Assembly: GCA_949296785.1 (NCBI GenBank)
Contig: CASFRQ010000120.1
Span: forward strand, 1-6,122
Reading direction: 5' to 3'
Source: an uncultured Alphaproteobacteria bacterium
Lineage (GTDB): Bacteria; Pseudomonadota; Alphaproteobacteria; CASFRQ01; SAAU01
DNA length: 6,122 bases
Under the pieces are notes generated by a model that saw nothing but the letters and a program-made list of their open reading frames with translations, ran no database searches and was not told the DNA's origin. Position 1 is the first letter of the stretch, and each line of letters begins with the position of its first letter. Position numbers and translations under genes: made by a program. Positions 5,878-6,122 of this stretch are shown here, in pieces.

Positions 5878-6120
5878 TTAAAAGTGTCCTTTTGCCAAAG
5901 AAAGCGAAATAGAAATTGCCTCTTTGCGTAGATGAGAAGGAGACCTGACAAGCCCTTTCTCAAGACCGAAAGGACACGCTTTATTATTATTGACATCTTC
6001 TTTTAATTTTGGCATATATTTAATTGGTAAGGTTGATTGGGATGGGTCGTTCACAGTTTGACCAATCGCCTTGGGATAGGTAGACGGCTGCCACGTCCCC
6101 TCTTTTATGGAGTTTTTGAT
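5878..6120 (-). CDS. C-terminal part of an unrecognised protein, cut by the right edge
   Basis: One minus-strand frame is open for 80 codons from the window edge to a TAA at 5880-5878; the start lies outside. The first half reads as a plausible soluble or secreted protein (GTWQPSTYPKAIGQTVND, STLPIKYMPKLKEDV) with Pro, Ser and Asn. After three Asn codons at about 5980-5990 the last 34 residues are more basic (KACPFGLEKGL, HLRKEAISISLSLAKGHF) and coincide with the inverted-repeat segment at 5884-5977. That segment may have replaced the original end. No domain is recognised and the start cannot be checked. A 70-codon ORF in another frame of the same strand overlaps it and cannot be wholly excluded. 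Confidence 0.5.
   Translation of the reverse strand: MKNSIKEGTWQPSTYPKAIGQTVNDPSQSTLPIKYMPKLKEDVNNNKACPFGLEKGLVRSPSHLRKEAISISLSLAKGHF
5884..5977. repeat. 94-bp segment with 9-bp terminal inverted repeats
   Basis: GTGTCCTTT (5884-5892) and AAAGGACAC (5969-5977) are perfect inverted repeats bounding 94 bases. Inside, GAGAAGG (5934-5940) can pair with CTTTCTC (5955-5961) with one G-T pair. On the plus strand the closing arm is followed by a T-rich stretch (TTTATTATTATT). It could be a miniature palindromic insertion or repeat element, or the core of a plus-strand structured RNA driven from 5746-5773. No obvious target-site duplication flanks it. Confidence 0.45.
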
Positions 6121-6122
6121 AT

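Noticed and set aside
5784..5996. Minus-strand ORF of 70 codons (ends FHPSE) overlapping the right-edge gene
   Set aside because: Its codons conflict with the longer open frame entering from the right edge, and it has no clear ribosome binding site. A frameshifted continuation of the right-edge gene in this frame remains possible but is not supported.
1..6122. CRISPR array or complete insertion sequence
   Set aside because: There are no regularly spaced repeats and no recognisable transposase; the only repeats are short hairpins and one 15-bp tandem pair.

Overview
The centre of this window (613-4714, minus strand) is a compact three-gene operon, hydC-hydB-hydA, encoding a trimeric NAD(H)-linked [FeFe]-hydrogenase. 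The three proteins carry nearly all the expected cofactor ligands. This points to a strictly anaerobic, fermentative bacterium that makes H2 from NADH, possibly with reduced ferredoxin. The genes are clearly GC-richer than the A/T-rich flanks. The set occurs in Clostridia, Thermotogae, Elusimicrobiota and other gut or sediment anaerobes. I cannot fix the phylum from sequence alone; an Elusimicrobiota-like host is only a guess.

Layout, left to right. 1-565: no intact gene. There is a 46-codon coding-like frame running off the left edge on the minus strand, apparently frameshifted upstream, and a cluster of small hairpins at 271-329. 566-597: an intrinsic terminator closing the hyd operon. 613-2364 hydA (catalytic subunit), 2376-4187 hydB (NuoF-like flavoprotein) and 4187-4714 hydC (NuoE-like). 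hydC and hydB overlap by one base (TGATG), and hydB and hydA are 11 bases apart. 4715-5235: an A/T-rich leader with a weak promoter candidate, a 16-bp palindrome and a small, possibly decayed membrane-protein ORF whose frame runs into hydC across a single TAG. 5236-5589: a small three-helix membrane protein of unknown function, with its own promoter and a 15-bp tandem duplication over its start region. 5746-5773: a good promoter-like sequence pointing right. 5878-6122: the C-terminal end of an unrecognised minus-strand gene entering from the right edge, with a 94-bp segment bounded by 9-bp inverted repeats forming its last codons.

How the genes work together. HydC and HydB form the NADH-oxidising flavin module (FMN plus iron-sulfur clusters). 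Electrons pass to the iron-sulfur chain of HydA and on to the H-cluster, where protons are reduced to H2. The most unusual feature is the C-terminus of HydB. The double [4Fe-4S] ferredoxin-like domain typical of electron-bifurcating HydB is absent; only a 42-residue tail with four cysteines follows the NuoF core. HydA also has no extra C-terminal [2Fe-2S] domain. This may mark an NADH-only rather than bifurcating enzyme. No maturases (HydE, HydF, HydG) are present in the window.
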